DNA of 64,000 nt from Rhizophagus clarus (GCA_015698045.1 BLAL01000229.1:1152001-1216000), one strand, 5' to 3'; positions 35,190 through 48,190 are shown, numbered from the stretch's first letter. Notes: generated by a model from the sequence alone, not told the origin. Numbers and translations: made by a program.

Positions 35190-35428
35190 GGTTCAGTAGG
35201 ACCCCGAGCTATACATATAGAGGTCAGGTGTAGCCGAAAAAAATTTACTATGAGCTCTACGCATTTTTTCAGGGCCGGAACTATGATAATGTCAGCCAGT
35301 GTCTAAAAAAGTCAATAAATTCTGGCCGGAATTATCTACAAAAGGAAAGATCTACATGAATATTTTAGTCCATTCTACGCAAACTCAAACCTGACCTTTT
35401 TACATATAGCTCGGGGTCCTGGTTCAGT
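35190..35428. mobile_element. 223-bp hAT-like MITE
   Basis: The element spans 35198-35420 with inverted ends AGGACCCCGAGCTATA / TATAGCTCGGGGTCCT. GGTTCAGT is duplicated on both sides (35190-35197 and 35421-35428). An 8-bp target duplication is the hallmark of hAT transposons. The interior has no coding frame. Sub-terminal AGGTCAGG is mirrored by CCTGACCT, extending the inverted pairing. A related end sits at about 54556. Confidence 0.88.
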
Positions 35429-35740
35429 CAAACACAGTCAGTCAGATTTTATCCCTAATTGAACTTCTACTATGAATTAATAATCTTGATATTAAAGTGT
35501 ATAAGGATAAAAATAAATTACAGCAACATATTCTTTAAATTGAAAAAATAACTATATAGTATACGTAACAAACCTAATAAATAATCATCTGACGGATTTT
35601 TTTTTCACAATGCTGATTAAAATCAACTTTTTCGCCATTCAGAATTTAAAGAGGAGCATCTAAGATTAAGTTGTATTGTGCGGATTCATAGCATGAATTA
35701 TTTGTAAACTTTTATAATCAAGTGGTAAACATATAATTTA

Positions 35741-35830
35741 TGAACGAGAAGAAGGCGAACTGGTACGCAAGCACATTGTAATTGAGCCAATCTTTAGGCT
35801 ATCATGGGGTTCGAAACCTTTGGTGATTAT
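35741..35830 (+). repeat. tRNA-like SINE head, candidate 1
   Basis: AGGCGAACTGG (35753-35763) resembles a Pol III A box and GGTTCGAAACC (35808-35818) is a good B box, at tRNA-like spacing. The acceptor stem does not pair and the T stem needs G-T pairs, so this is not an intact tRNA. It is more likely the head of a tRNA-derived SINE or a decayed tRNA. Confidence 0.35.
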
Positions 35831-36049
35831 CTAAATTATATCTCTTAATAAATAAGTAGAAAGAATAAGGCTGTCTATCCATTCCCAAATAGTTATGATG
35901 ATTCGTATTAAATCGAAAGGGAGAGTTGATGGAATTATTTCATTTAATTCAATTAGACTTCATTAGAAAACAAAGAATTTAAGTACTCATAAATCTTTAT
36001 TAGCTTGAAGGAGAAAAATTCTATCTTAGAAGAACACTCTTATTGAGCC

Positions 36050-36122
36050 TTTCATGTAGTAGATATAGTACAAGCAACTTCACTGCCGAAACGCCAGTTC
36101 AATCCTGGAAACGGGTCGCTTA
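36050..36122 (+). repeat. tRNA-Gly(GCC)-like remnant, candidate 2
   Basis: TAGTAGATATAG (36057-36068) fits an A box and AGTTCAATCC (36096-36105) fits a B box. The T arm pairs (CCAG/CTGG around TTCAATC), and GCC stands where the anticodon should be (36085-36087). The acceptor and anticodon stems do not pair well. It is a remnant or SINE head, not a convincing gene. It lies about 300 bp from candidate 1 on the same strand. Confidence 0.35.
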
Positions 36123-37824
36123 TAGTTTTATTGTCTAAGGGGATAAGAAAGCACAGGATAAGAGAAAGAGATAGTTGCCAAATATATCCTTACTTTCTTA
36201 TTGCTTATTGGTCCTTAATAAATTAGGGGCCTAGATTTGATCTGATTCTAACTCATTCACCACCTTAGAGTTCAGATAATCTATTAAACAATCCAATTTA
36301 AAGATTAAGGGTCGATCATAATTTTATATTAATTAACATTATTGATACAGAACTCAAACATTACTGAATTTTTTATATCTGCTAACCTAAAATCATGAAG
36401 TCGGACATTTGGAAATGAATCTTATTTAATTAAATTCTTTTATTTGATATATCTTGCTTTGAAATTATAAGACAGAACAAATGTCTAAAAGAAATATATA
36501 GTATTCATAATTTTTCGAAAAAAAAAATTATTTTTATTGGTTGAATGGACACATAGAAATAGACAAATTTTTTCAGGAAATTTAATTACTTTTCTTCTGC
36601 TGTCTGTAAATAAAAAGATTTGATAGTACTTAAATATTTATTATTGAAGTGAGATATTTTTGTTTATTATTGCATTATATAATAATTAATTTCTCAAATA
36701 TGCCCATAATGGAATGAGATGTATAACAAGTAATGATAGGTAATTCTCTAAAGCACAAAATAATAAAAAAAAAAACTAACTTTTGACATTTTACACATAT
36801 ACATATTATTCATATTAGCGTCATATTTCTTTTGGTAACTACATTTAGAATTTTTTTTCTTTTTTATTTAACAAGAAATAACAGATGACCAATTATAAAT
36901 CACCAACATGAATGAGAATTTCTAAATGTAAATGATTATTAATAAAATAATAAGATTATTGTTTAATTAAAAATTTTATAGAAATGTATAATCATCACAT
37001 TTACTAACATTGTTTTGCATATATTTGCACCATCAAAATTTATTAGTTCATAATTTGATTTGAAAAAAAGGTTGCATATTTTTTACAGTAACGCTACAAA
37101 AATGGTTTTTTAATTCCTATTATTTGTTCCATTGCAGAATTTCATTACTCATGCAATGTGTGTTTAATGAATTGTATTTGCAATTTCTTTCTTATAAGCA
37201 TAAGATAATCATCGATAAAGATCAATATTTTCTTTTCTTTGTTTATTGGTTTTCGTTTTCTACTTTTAATAATCTTAAAAGACATTCTCTGATTTTAATG
37301 ACCAGTAAAATAATTTTAAAGAAAATGATTAATTTTACATAGATATTTTTTTAATACACTTTTTTTAAAAATTCTTTATGATTTGACAGGTTCTTCTATA
37401 CATTGATTTTAATTTTATTATTTCAGTTGGTTTTTTAGTTATAACATATTGTCCAATTAAAAGGAATTTTCTAATTCTTATGAATCATCAACTTTTAATA
37501 ATAAAAATATAAATGGTAATAATAGATTTTTATAATTACTAATGCGTAGTATCAGCTACTTTAAATTAAATGAATTGTTTGTTATTTTCTAGTACTAGAT
37601 AGTAATTAATAGATGATAATAATTTTAGTGTTTTTGTAATCTTTTGAACTTTTATAATAAATTATTAAATACTAAATAGTAAAAAAAAATATAAATATTT
37701 GATAAGAATTAAGTAACTCTATATGGATTAAAATTTGATATTTTAATAAGTAGCAATAGCTACTGTACATGAATTTACAAATTCCATGGAATTTCCATGG
37801 ATTATTGTAAAAAAACTTTGCCGC
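36123..37824. other. AT-rich intergenic stretch 3' of the kinase gene
   Basis: No gene was seen. Close to the kinase stop there are two nearby CCATGG palindromes (about 37783-37800) and a short GCCGC/GCGGC hairpin that covers the stop codon. No kinase N-terminal exons that might belong to the truncated pseudogene were recognised here. Confidence 0.35.
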
Positions 37825-40559
37825 TCACGCGGCAGATCTTTTTTCTTTAAATTTGTATTTTAATTCATTTAACTTTTTTTGCACATTTACATCTCCCTGT
37901 TCAGCTAATTTTTCATACCAATAAATTGCTTTACTTATATCTTTAATAATACCATCTCCATATTCATACATATAAGCAAGAATATATTGAGCTGCATTGC
38001 TTTTTAAGTTTGCTGCCTTTTGATATAATTCAAATGCCTTTTTCTTGTCAATATCTGTTCCAATTCCATATCGATAACAATATCCTAAATTATATATTCC
38101 ATTTGCATTTCCTAAATCTGCTGCCTTTTGATATAATTCAAATGCCTTTTTCTTGTCAATATCTGTTCCAATTCCATGTCGATAACAATTTCCTAAATAA
38201 TATATTCCATTTGCATCTCCTAAATCTGCTGCCTTTTGATATAATTCAAATGCCTTTTTCTTATCAATATCTGTTCCAATTCCTTCATTATAACAATATC
38301 CTAAACTATTTATTCCACTTGCATTTCCTAAATCTGCTGCCTTTTGATATAATTCAAATGCTTTTTTCTTATCAATATCTGTTCCAATTCCATATCGATA
38401 ACAATATGCTAAACTATATATTCCATCTGCATTTCCTAAATCTGCTGCCTTTTGGTATAATTCAAATACCTTTTTCTTATCAATATCTGTTCCAATTCCA
38501 TGTTGATAACAATATCCTAAATTATATATTCCATTTGCATCTCCTAAATCTGCTGCCTTTTGGTATAATTCAAATGCCTTTTTCTTATCAATATCTGTTC
38601 CAATTCCTTTATCATAACAATATCCTAAACTATTTATTCCACTTGCATTTCCTAAATCTGCTGCCTTTTGATATAATTCAAATGCCTTTTTCTTGTCAAT
38701 ATCTGTTCCAATTCCATGTCGATAACAATATCCTAAACTATATATTCCATCTGCATTTCCTAAATCTGCTGCCTTTTGATATAATTCAAATGCTTTTTTC
38801 TTATCAATATCTGTTCCAATTCCTTCATCATAACAATATCCTAAACTATTTATTCCATTTGAATTTCCTAAATCTGCTGCCTTTTGATATAATTCAAATG
38901 CTTTTTTCTTATCAATATCTATCCCAATTCCTAAATGGTTAAATTTTCCAAGCAAAAAAATATAATTTGGATTATTTTGATTATTTAATAATAAATTATT
39001 TATCTCTTGCAAAATTATATTTTTATTATTAAAATAATTCAAAACTTCCTGTTTTCTTGTTTGAAAACTACTATTTTCAAAAAAATTAATTATATTATTA
39101 ACTATTAAGCTATAATCATTCTCAGTTTTATTATTTGATAATATTGAAGATTCAATTTCTTTTGTTCTGGTGAAATCAATAACTTGTGATGAATTTTCAC
39201 GAAATGAATAATTATTATTTCCTAAAATTTCAGCATCTGAACTGAGCTGGTGATTACTTAATGATTGGATAATATCTTTATCATCATCATATAAGTGAAA
39301 ATCTTTTATAATTATGTTTTCTTTTATTATAATTGCTTTTAATTCATTAATTACTTGATTGATAGTTGGCCGGTTATCAGGTTCAATATTCCAACAATCT
39401 AAAAAAAAAAAATTTAATTAATTAAAATCACATTATTTAGCCCATATATAAACCATAATGATAAAAATAATTTGTACATACCGGTATAAATCTTTATATA
39501 ATTTTCAGATGTCTCAGGTACAGGTGTCTCTCTAAGACCTTGTAAAATACTTATAGCTAAGCCAACATCATATGGTGTACCATGAAAAGGTGGTTGACCA
39601 CTTGATACTTCCCATAATAATACACCAATGCTATAAACATCACTTTTTTTATTTAATAGATATAGTGGTGCTATACTTCTATTAAAACTTTTTGGATCAG
39701 TATAAGGGATTAATCCGAATGCTTTTGAATGAGAGTTTGATGTTTCCTCAATTCTTTTCGATAAGCCAAAATCTGATAGTTTAACAGTATGCTGATGGAC
39801 TAACACATTATTGGAATGCTAATAAAAATTACATAAAAATAATTTTAAAATAAATTAAGATCAAATAATCATTAAAATCGATTATTATATAGATTATTAA
39901 TATTTACCAAATCACGATGAATGATCCCTTCATCGTGTAAACATGATACTGCGTGAACCAATTGAAATGCAAGTTTATATTTATCATTCCAATTGAGATT
40001 TTTAAAATTTTCTTTCAAATAACTTCGGAGGGTGCCATTATCAGCATATTCTATGACCAATGAATATTCTTTTCTTTGATTTTCTTTTTAAAAAGAAAAT
40101 TTACAAATTAGTTTAGTACTTTAGTTAATTAATGTATATTATAAAATTAATATGATGAACTTATCATACCCTTAAAGGAAGTCGTGACACCATAAAAACG
40201 AATGACATTATCATGATAATCAACTTCGCGTTGAAGTTGAATCTAGAGAATAAAAAAAATATTGCGTCAAAAAAACTCATATGATTATAATAAATAATGA
40301 AATATGAAATTATAATTACCTCACGAACAATTGCTTTAATTGTAGCATTATCGATTTTTAAAAATGTTTTTATTGCGTAACGAATATGAGATTTCTTCCA
40401 ATTTGCACGATAAACTTTTGCGAAGCCTCCGGAACCAATTTCTTGAATATTAAAAAAATCTTTGTATTCATAATACTTAATAAGTTTTTTAGAAATAGCA
40501 TCCTCAATCCATTCATTCCAATAATTTGAATTGTTAATAAGTTCAACGTTTTTAGACAT
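37825..40559 (-). CDS. Protein kinase with C-terminal Sel1 repeats, five exons
   Basis: Exons 40559-40320, 40242-40170, 40083-39908, 39818-39482 and 39398-37825 join in frame across four GT-AG introns of 77-89 bp to give 799 residues. The kinase core has the glycine loop GSGGFAKVY (42-50), Lys64 in YAIK and Glu80. It also has HRDL (160-163), Asn167, DFG (179-181), the TKL-like PYTDPK in place of APE, and a DCWNIEPDNRPT helix. All catalytic residues are present. From about residue 419 come nine nearly identical 36-residue Sel1 repeats (GIGTDIDKKKAFELYQKAADLG) and a diverged last one, a helical scaffold for protein partners. Kinase-Sel1 fusions are expanded in this fungal group; the pathway is unknown. 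A run of 31 T lies 70 bp upstream of the start. Confidence 0.88.
37990..38930. repeat. 108-bp coding tandem repeats
   Basis: These are the Sel1 repeats of the kinase gene at DNA level: nine units of 108 bp, so similar that long blocks are identical between units. Such near identity suggests recent amplification or gene conversion. A stop-free frame of 310 codons on the + strand (38010-38942) mirrors the repeats and is not a separate gene. Confidence 0.85.
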
Positions 40560-40626
40560 GATTGGATACAGAACAATGCTTACTGAAGAATTTAGTTTAC
40601 ACTTTCAAAAAATTTTAAAAAAAATA

Positions 40627-40662
<36 letters not shown>

Positions 40663-41839
40663 TATTAGCTATTTATAAACAATATGGTATCATCAAACGC
40701 CAGAGGTAACTGTCGATCTTTCTAATAAAGTAAAAGATTCGGATTTAGGTTATCACAAAAGTGTGAAGATCATCTGGATGTACAGTACTGCACTGTACAT
40801 TTACATGTACTGTATATTGAATAATTTATTTTAATATTAAAATTATTTTTATTTTTTCACAAAACAACGTATCATATTTGTTATTATATTTTGATAGTAT
40901 AAATTATTAACATACTAAAATATCGTAACGAAGAAATTCAAGACCTTTTTTAACAATTTTATAATAACAAAGTGGGAGTAATTAAAATAAAATTTATAAT
41001 AATAAATCAGTATAATCATTGTATGGATAAATTTCTTGTACGAATGAGAATAATTTTACTTCCCCAGTAACCATCAACGCATCCATTATAAATGAAAATG
41101 ATTTTAATTAATAGGCGATCAAAATTTTATAATGATGATGATTATTTTAAATATCTTGAACCAAAATATCATATTGACGTGATGATTTATAGTTTAAAAA
41201 AAAAAAATAGAATAAAATAAAATAAAAATATTAAATGAGGATAAAGATATTCTTCACACTTTAAAAGTTCTTCCATTAGAGCTTCCTATTATTTATACAA
41301 TAAATCATTTTATTTATACCTTTAATGGTTCCTCACCAATTATATACATTACAGTCAAACTCCTGCAGGATACATATTATGTTTTATACATAACAGAGAA
41401 ATAAAATTTTTAAGTTAATAACGAGCTAAACAAGAATTTATTTACCAGGTGGTGCATGGAAAGTTAAATACAGAAAGAATGAGAAGTCAAAGCTACAGTA
41501 TATGGTCCAGCTATAAAACTCACGAAGTGTCCCGATATTAAAGCAATACATCTAAATGAAATTATTAATTATTAGTAAGCAAAAGGAATTTAAAGTTGAA
41601 ATTAATAATATCGTTAAATAGTAATAAGAAACTAAACAGGTGAAGGAATATACAATTTCGCAGTTATCTATTTCTCAGTGATTGCTAGTTAGGCCAATTT
41701 TTTCCTGATTATAGAGATGAATAATGTTATATGATGAAGATGAAATATGGAGATATATGAAGATTCGATGAATTATTACCTAAATAACCGAATTTTTTCT
41801 TCAGCATTACGTAATATATTCAGAGAAACCCATTTTTTC
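40560..41839. other. AT-rich intergenic DNA upstream of the kinase gene
   Basis: It contains 31 uninterrupted T at 40631-40661, next to a TATATA that could serve the - strand gene. At about 41350, ACAGTCAAACTCCTGCAGGAT resembles the outer end of a mariner-like repeat, but there is no partner. Confidence 0.35.
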
Positions 41840-42040
41840 CATCATAAAATTAGTTGTCAATTCGTTATAAAATATAAAGAATATACTATATTTAACGTTA
41901 AATTTACTTATTTATTTATTTATTTATTTATTGAAATTTTAAAAAAAATTTAAATTTGTGATTGAATAATATATTAAATAAAAAATATTTGCTCGTAAAA
42001 AAAATTTTTTTTTTTTTTTTTTTTTGAGATGGACTAAATT
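41840..42040 (+). repeat. Dispersed repeat, partner of 34480-34650
   Basis: It shares the order of words with 34480-34650, ending in GCTCGTAAAAAAAA and a T run. Here the middle has expanded into a TTTA microsatellite. The 68-codon frame at 41747-41953 overlaps it and is probably not a gene. Confidence 0.4.
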
Positions 42041-42417
42041 GATTAGTAAATTGATGTTGATTTAAAATTCAGTTATTTTTTTATTTTTTTCCAGAATATT
42101 CGATATATTCAATAAAAAATCATTAAAAATCGACATCATACTAATTAACTTAACAATGTCGATTAAATTTTTAGTTTCTGTACAGGTCTAAAATAACTTT
42201 CTAACAAAGAAATGACCAACAATTGACTAATACAGTATAACCTAGGCCTCACACTGTATTCTCGAAGCTTTGTTTGTTAGTTTAAAATAATGAATTGAGT
42301 GTGATCATATTTAAAATGGATTTTTAATATGAATATTTTGGTCATTAATGTATTTGTTCAGAAATTTACTAAGATCATATAGTCGGTATAAATTTCGTAA
42401 TCATATTTATATAAAAT

Positions 42418-42566
42418 TTGGCTTGGCCTGATACAAAAAATATATACAAAAGTTATATACAAATGACCACTTTGTACTGTAACGGTAACTTTTATATATT
42501 CACACGTATAAAAGTGGTCATTACATATACAAAAGTCTTTTATATACTTTTTATGCCTGGGACAGG
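42418..42566. repeat. Foldback (hairpin) element
   Basis: Two arms of about 55 bases are imperfect inverse copies: ATATATACAAAAG...ATGACCACTTTGTAC on the left and GTATAAAAGTGGTCATTACATA... on the right, with a loop of about 25 bases. This looks like a MITE or palindromic hairpin. The open frames on both strands over it are by-products. No clear target duplication was found. Confidence 0.5.
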
Positions 42567-43960
42567 CGGAATTATGTGTTGTAATCAAGATCCTTGGAGA
42601 AAGTGGATTTTTTCCTTTTTTGGTTGGTTTAACTCGAAAAGGTAGTGAGATTCCAGAGGCCTGTTCCATACTTCTAAAAGAATTACACAGAGAACACAAA
42701 AGATAATAATGGAATAATTAATATAATATTAAAGGCAACTCATTCTAGTAATGAAATTCTATAAAAGAAATTATAAAATATGCTGATTATTTTAATTTCA
42801 ATAGCGCAAACAACCATGTAAAAATTATTTACAAATTTCTGTAACGAGCTTCTACGCATAAAATGTGTCATGAGAACTTTCAAAATTTTGATTCTAAATA
42901 TCAATTGAATTATTAATTTTAAGAAATGTATGAAATTTTATTGGTTAGTTAATTCTTTAAATCTAACTATTTATCACGATGTTGTAGAACATTATCTTGT
43001 AATAAAATATTGCTGAGGTACAAAATATTTGATGTTAAAATGTTAAAATGCACCGTATTATCCCTTAACCCTGTAGATATATATATATAGAAACTTATTT
43101 CTTCTTTAGCAATTAGAAAAGTTTGAATTACTTACGGAATATATTACTGCGAAATGATTCTTTCATTCGAAATATGAAGATTTCTTTACACTTCTAATAT
43201 ATTTCGATCATTACATATTAACGAAAAATGGTCGATACTCACATATTATTAATTAGGGATTTAAGGGAGCTTCTATATTGTGAAATTCGTCAAATTTAAA
43301 GTTTACAACCTTCGAATATTATTTACGGATGAAGTATAGGTAGATATGAATGATGAAGAATCAAAATATCAAAATATCAGGAAAGTTTATGAATATTGAA
43401 TTTAAATATAAATTATTATTTACTTTCAAGATTTTTACTTATACATATATTACTATTTTCGACCTTAGAGTCAAATCATTATTGGTAGGCTGATATGATC
43501 ATGTTAATATCATATTGTAAATATTTAGATACTAGGTATTTACATTTAAAGATTATTTTGTTATGGAACATTCTGATTTTTAATTTTTTTATTTTAGTTA
43601 TTTATTTGTTAATTATTTTGGTTGGGTAAAAAAGATTACTAAATTAAACTTACTATTAAACTACTCTTACAAAAATTTAAAATTCACAAATTAAATAAAT
43701 CTTCTTTACGCTAATTAAGTAATCATTTTTCAGTAAACATTATAGTGGTGTCAACGTATATTCAAAAATTATGAACCTATATATTTGCGTATACTTACAT
43801 CATTTAACTAATTCTGTTATAGGTTGTCAGTAATGTTGTAACTATCAGATATGGTCACGTAACATATGCTACAACGTCATGTTGTATTATCACAAAACCA
43901 GCAAGTCTATTATTATATACCCTTGTCGTTCTAACTCGCTAACAACATATTATATATAGT
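42567..43960. other. AT-rich intergenic stretch
   Basis: I see no supported feature in this stretch. Confidence 0.35.
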
Positions 43961-46900
43961 ATATATATTTGTGGATGATATTAATTTATTCATTCATGAA
44001 AATAAATTATTTGTCACTAGTTGTATCTGCACTACGAGATCTAGTATCAGTTCTTTGGGAGAGAAATTATTTGCACCTGCCCATGATCCTGCTCCAATTT
44101 ATTCGCAGCATCATATCCATCATTCTTGGCATCAGTATTTGCCCTACTTTCTCTAACTCTTTAAAAGCTCTTAGTTTATCTCAATCTCTTTTTAAAACTT
44201 AAAATATCATATTATTATTTCAAAAAATTTTATCAAAATGTTACTTTCGTGAAATTTTTTTAATTCTAAAAACAAATACTCATTTCACAATTATTGTTGA
44301 CAGTCATTACAAAAATGATGATAAAATTAATATTCCCTTTAAAGAGCTTATTGTTTCAAATTTTAAAAAACAACTTTTTCATAAATAATGTATAAAAAAC
44401 GTAATTAAAGATCCTGATCATATCGATCTTTTGAGTGCTAATCTTGAATTTTAGAGTCTTGAAGAAAAAATTAGAGATGGGATTATAAATCTTGGCACAA
44501 AAATGGATCCTTTTTCATTATTTGCTAATCATTTTAATAAAAGTATGAAAGCGACAAGAAACTTGGGAGAGATCACCTTCATATTATCATTATAATCCCT
44601 ATTGAATCAGATTCTATAGATGAATCAAACACTCTGATGAAATCCACAGCACGGATATGATTCTGGTAAGAAAATATTCTGTATTTGATTCATGCCTTTC
44701 ATGATTAATAATTACAACAAATTTTTTGTATTCTAAAAATATGAAAGATCACAGCCTAGCTTCAATGATCTCAAATAAAATGCATTCTCTTGAGAAGACA
44801 TTTCAAGACGAGTTAAAAAAGTCAAAAATGATGTTGCTAAAGTCAGAGAGGATTAAAAAATGTTAATAGCAGAATGGATGAGTTACGGATAGGAATTGGA
44901 CATATTTTGAAATGATAACATGAAATGTAATTGTAAAAAGCACACCATGGTTTATTCTTTCTAAACTAATGTACGTCGAGCCAAATTCGATTGAGCAATC
45001 AATGTACATCCTACAGAACAACATTATGGACAACATTTCTCACAAAGTTTCATAATTACTTTTATTAGTGTGATATTCTAACAAGGCCATTCAAATCAAA
45101 CTTTAAGATTGGAATATAATAACCAGACTTATACTTTAGAACATAGAACAAAGAAGATAGCAAACTATATTTTTGTAAGTATGGCTAGCAATTATTGTTT
45201 CCATATTAATATATACTTTGATTATTACAAACAAAGTGAAGTATAAGTGGTAGAGCAGAGATACTATGCGTACGTTTATCATTATCATCGCAGTTATTAT
45301 TTTGCAAAGCAGCTTCGCTACATATTGTACCATGTTTAGTTAGCACTGGATTCGTATTTTACTATATTAGACATTACAAATACCCTTAATTAATATTAAT
45401 ATAGTTTACTTTTATGACAGGAAAATAGATTAATTGACAACTTCGAGGAAAATCTTAAAATGACTAAAAAAGAGTATGCAGATTCAAATTTTACCGATTT
45501 TATTTTTATGCAGACTAGCTCATAAAAGCAATTAAGGATAAAAAGGTAGAGTTGTGTTTATTTTAGTATACTACACTGTCAGCATAAATAACATTAAAAA
45601 GTAGTTTAGTGGAGCTATTATAAGTAAAAGCAATAAGATGTAGAAAAATAATCCATATTTTTTTATTATTAGGAAGCACAGAAAGATTGTCTTATTTGAC
45701 AATTATATTAAATTGGCCTCAATACAAAATAATTCACATATTACAAATTGTTATCAACAAGCTGATTTAACTATGGTCACGGTCATCAAGCACCATTTTT
45801 AGAAAGCTAGAGATAGAAATGAGAGCACTGGTAGAACATTTAATATTAGATGGCAAAGTAACATTAAATATTATAATTGGAGAAATCAAGAAGTCTGATA
45901 GTAGAATTTAATAACCAAAGGATATCATAAGTTATGTTTATGTTTGGCAGCAGTTATAAGTTATGTTCTAAGCATTCTCTGTCCAGAAATGAAATGTAAC
46001 TTAATAGGAAATTTATACACTCCCGAAACACAAAAGACTTTTAGTTCTCAATACGATGATGGGTTTGATTTTGTAAAAAAAAAAGGATTACAAATATGTA
46101 TAAATCATATCCGGCTATATTTAGTAAACATTTGTCCATATTAAACGCTTATATCTGTTGTTATATAACTATAACTATTATCAAACAATAAATAATAATT
46201 GAATATTTGATTCTGCAAAATAATCTTTTCTGTTATAGTATTATCCTAATAATCCAGGTAACATGTGAATTAATCCTTACTGTTTCTCTAGTACAATTTT
46301 AGACGAAGAATGAGATGCTCACGAGACTAACGTCCATAGTGAAATGGAACAGTACAGAAAATATTTGAAACTACACAATGATGAATATACGTTAGGGAAA
46401 AAGAAAAATTACTATGGAAACAAGTCAGATTGCAAGTTTGATGTTTCGCAGTTCTTTTAATCCGAATATCTAACTTTATTATGGCCTTTTTGAAGACGTC
46501 GAAGAAGAGGTAATTCCTCATGAAACAAATGAAATAATAAATTCAAATAAAGTAGTCGAATTGAATAAAGAATCATCGCATATTGAAAATGTTTCGCATT
46601 CTCAAGCCGTTACAGAAGAAACTGAATATAAGAATCGAAGTGGTGGTACCGAAAATCCAATTATTCTGAACAACTTAATGAAAAGACTACAAAGTAAATA
46701 TCATTACAGGTTGATAACATTTATTATATAACTAGAATTTGTTTGACAAATTATACATCTCATTATTTCAATTATTTTAATAGAAATTTAATTCGTGACA
46801 ACGGAAGTAATAGAGGACGTGATTATCCATTCTCATATCCGGCCGAGTCACCGAAGCAAAACATGAGATTGAACAACTATGGGAAGAATATGTCGATACT

Positions 46901-46990
46901 TTATATATTGAATGAATTAGGATATAGTATTAGTAAAGACACGTTATATAGGATTTAACAATGCCGCACTATTTCTATTCGAATTAATAG
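43961..46990 (+). pseudogene. Region of eroded coding-like fragments
   Basis: Short stretches read as protein but no frame is intact. Around 44300-44560 one finds IKDPDHIDLLSANLEF, then LEEKIRDGIINLGTKMDPF, interrupted by stops. At 46470-46700 there is a Glu-rich open segment without an ATG (GLFEDVEEEVIPHETNEI). At 46795-46930 there is RDYPFSYPAESPKQN. Composition is less AT-biased than the neighbouring intergenic DNA. I do not recognise the family. It may be one decayed multi-exon gene or several pieces. Confidence 0.25.
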
Positions 46991-47290
46991 AAATGTATGG
47001 TGTGGATTTTTAGGGAAAGGAGTCATGTGCATGGCGCAAAACCCAGAAAGCCTTTCACAGCTTGGTATGTACCTGATTATTATCAGCTCAAATTTATACA
47101 TGATCATTCACGTTCAATTTCACTCCAAATTAACATCTTATAAAATAGAAAGATAGTAATTGGTGATAGTGCCGTCTTTTTTGATCCACTTGCATTCCAA
47201 GAGTTGCTCACCACTCTGTATAGTGCGAAACTTGGTGCATTTATTGTTTATAGAAAATGTATAATATAAAATTAAAATAAAGTTAATAAT

Positions 47291-47456
47291 GTTGGGATAT
47301 TGAGTGTCGGGATAATGAGTGTCAGGATAATGGGTGTCGGGATAACGAATGTCGGGAATAATGAAGTTTCGGGAAATTTCGGGATTATGATTTGTCGGGA
47401 TTTTGAACGTCAGGCATGTATTATGACGGGATTCTGATCGTCGGGATTTTGAATGG
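47291..47456. repeat. 15-bp minisatellite GTCGGGATAATGAGT
   Basis: About eleven imperfect copies of a unit GTCGGGAT(A/T)(A/T)TGA(A/G)T. The array ends exactly where the gag-like fragment begins (about 47460). Confidence 0.85.
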
Positions 47457-47459
47457 TTC

Positions 47460-48190
47460 CAAAAAAACTCCTCCTGTCGATCACACTGTCCAATTTTTCA
47501 AGAAAAAACTTATTAAAAAAACTGGACGCAACGATGAGCCCTGATACACAGGCGGTATCTCTAGAGTCTACCCTCAGGTTAAATACAAGAAGCATGGCTC
47601 TCAAAATAAGACTTAGATTGACTATATCGTATATTAGTAGCAACGAGCAGTCAAAAATGCTATTCTACATTCCCTTCGGCGAAAGGAGGAAGTTGCATAA
47701 TCATCATCGTAATCACATGAGAACTAAGTCAAAATGGAACAAAAAAAGCAGCAAAGAACCAATCGGATGATACTGAAATGATACAAATATGTAAAGGGGG
47801 CTGATAACCAAGAGTAGAAGAAGAAATGAAGTCGAAAAGGGAAGAACGACAACCGGGAAATCAAAAAACCGAATGATCAACGGAAGTCACGTACAATTTC
47901 GGAAAAATTTTTACCCAGCAGTTGGACCATGAAAACATATTGAATACTTTAACCATATGAGGAAAAACAAAGGTTTTTTCTACGATATTATTAACCTTTA
48001 AAGTTAGTATTGTATTGTCGGATCCAATAAGAATAGATTTCGGCACTCCGATTCGCTGGTTCCCAGGATATAGCGCACCAAGGACGGATTCGAAGAAAGA
48101 AACGAACGGGTTGCCACAAATGAAAAGGTTCTCAAGAGAAAACATCTTCAAAAAAATCCAGCGGTAAAAAGAAGCATGGGAGGAAAAAAT
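47460..48190 (+). pseudogene. Eroded gag-like retroelement fragment, copy 2
   Basis: At 48038-48160 one frame gives GTPIRWFPGYSAPRTDSKKE, matching GNTPIRWFPGNWSPKERK of the copy at 59.0 kb. Upstream, about 47925-47970, a TWTHENI-like segment also matches after frame changes. Several frameshifts separate these pieces. The 105-codon frame at 47453-47770 and the - strand frame at 47861-48151 are probably not real proteins. Minisatellites sit on both sides. Confidence 0.5.

Noticed and set aside
36050..36122. Functional tRNA-Gly gene
   Set aside because: The acceptor and anticodon stems do not pair, so only a remnant or SINE head is supported.
38010..38942. 310-codon + strand open frame
   Set aside because: It is antisense to the Sel1 repeats and repeats in phase with the 108-bp unit; the - strand protein has clear motifs and splicing.
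47453..48151. 105-codon + and 96-codon - frames
   Set aside because: They do not match the conserved gag-like frame, which is broken here, so they are chance openings in decayed DNA.
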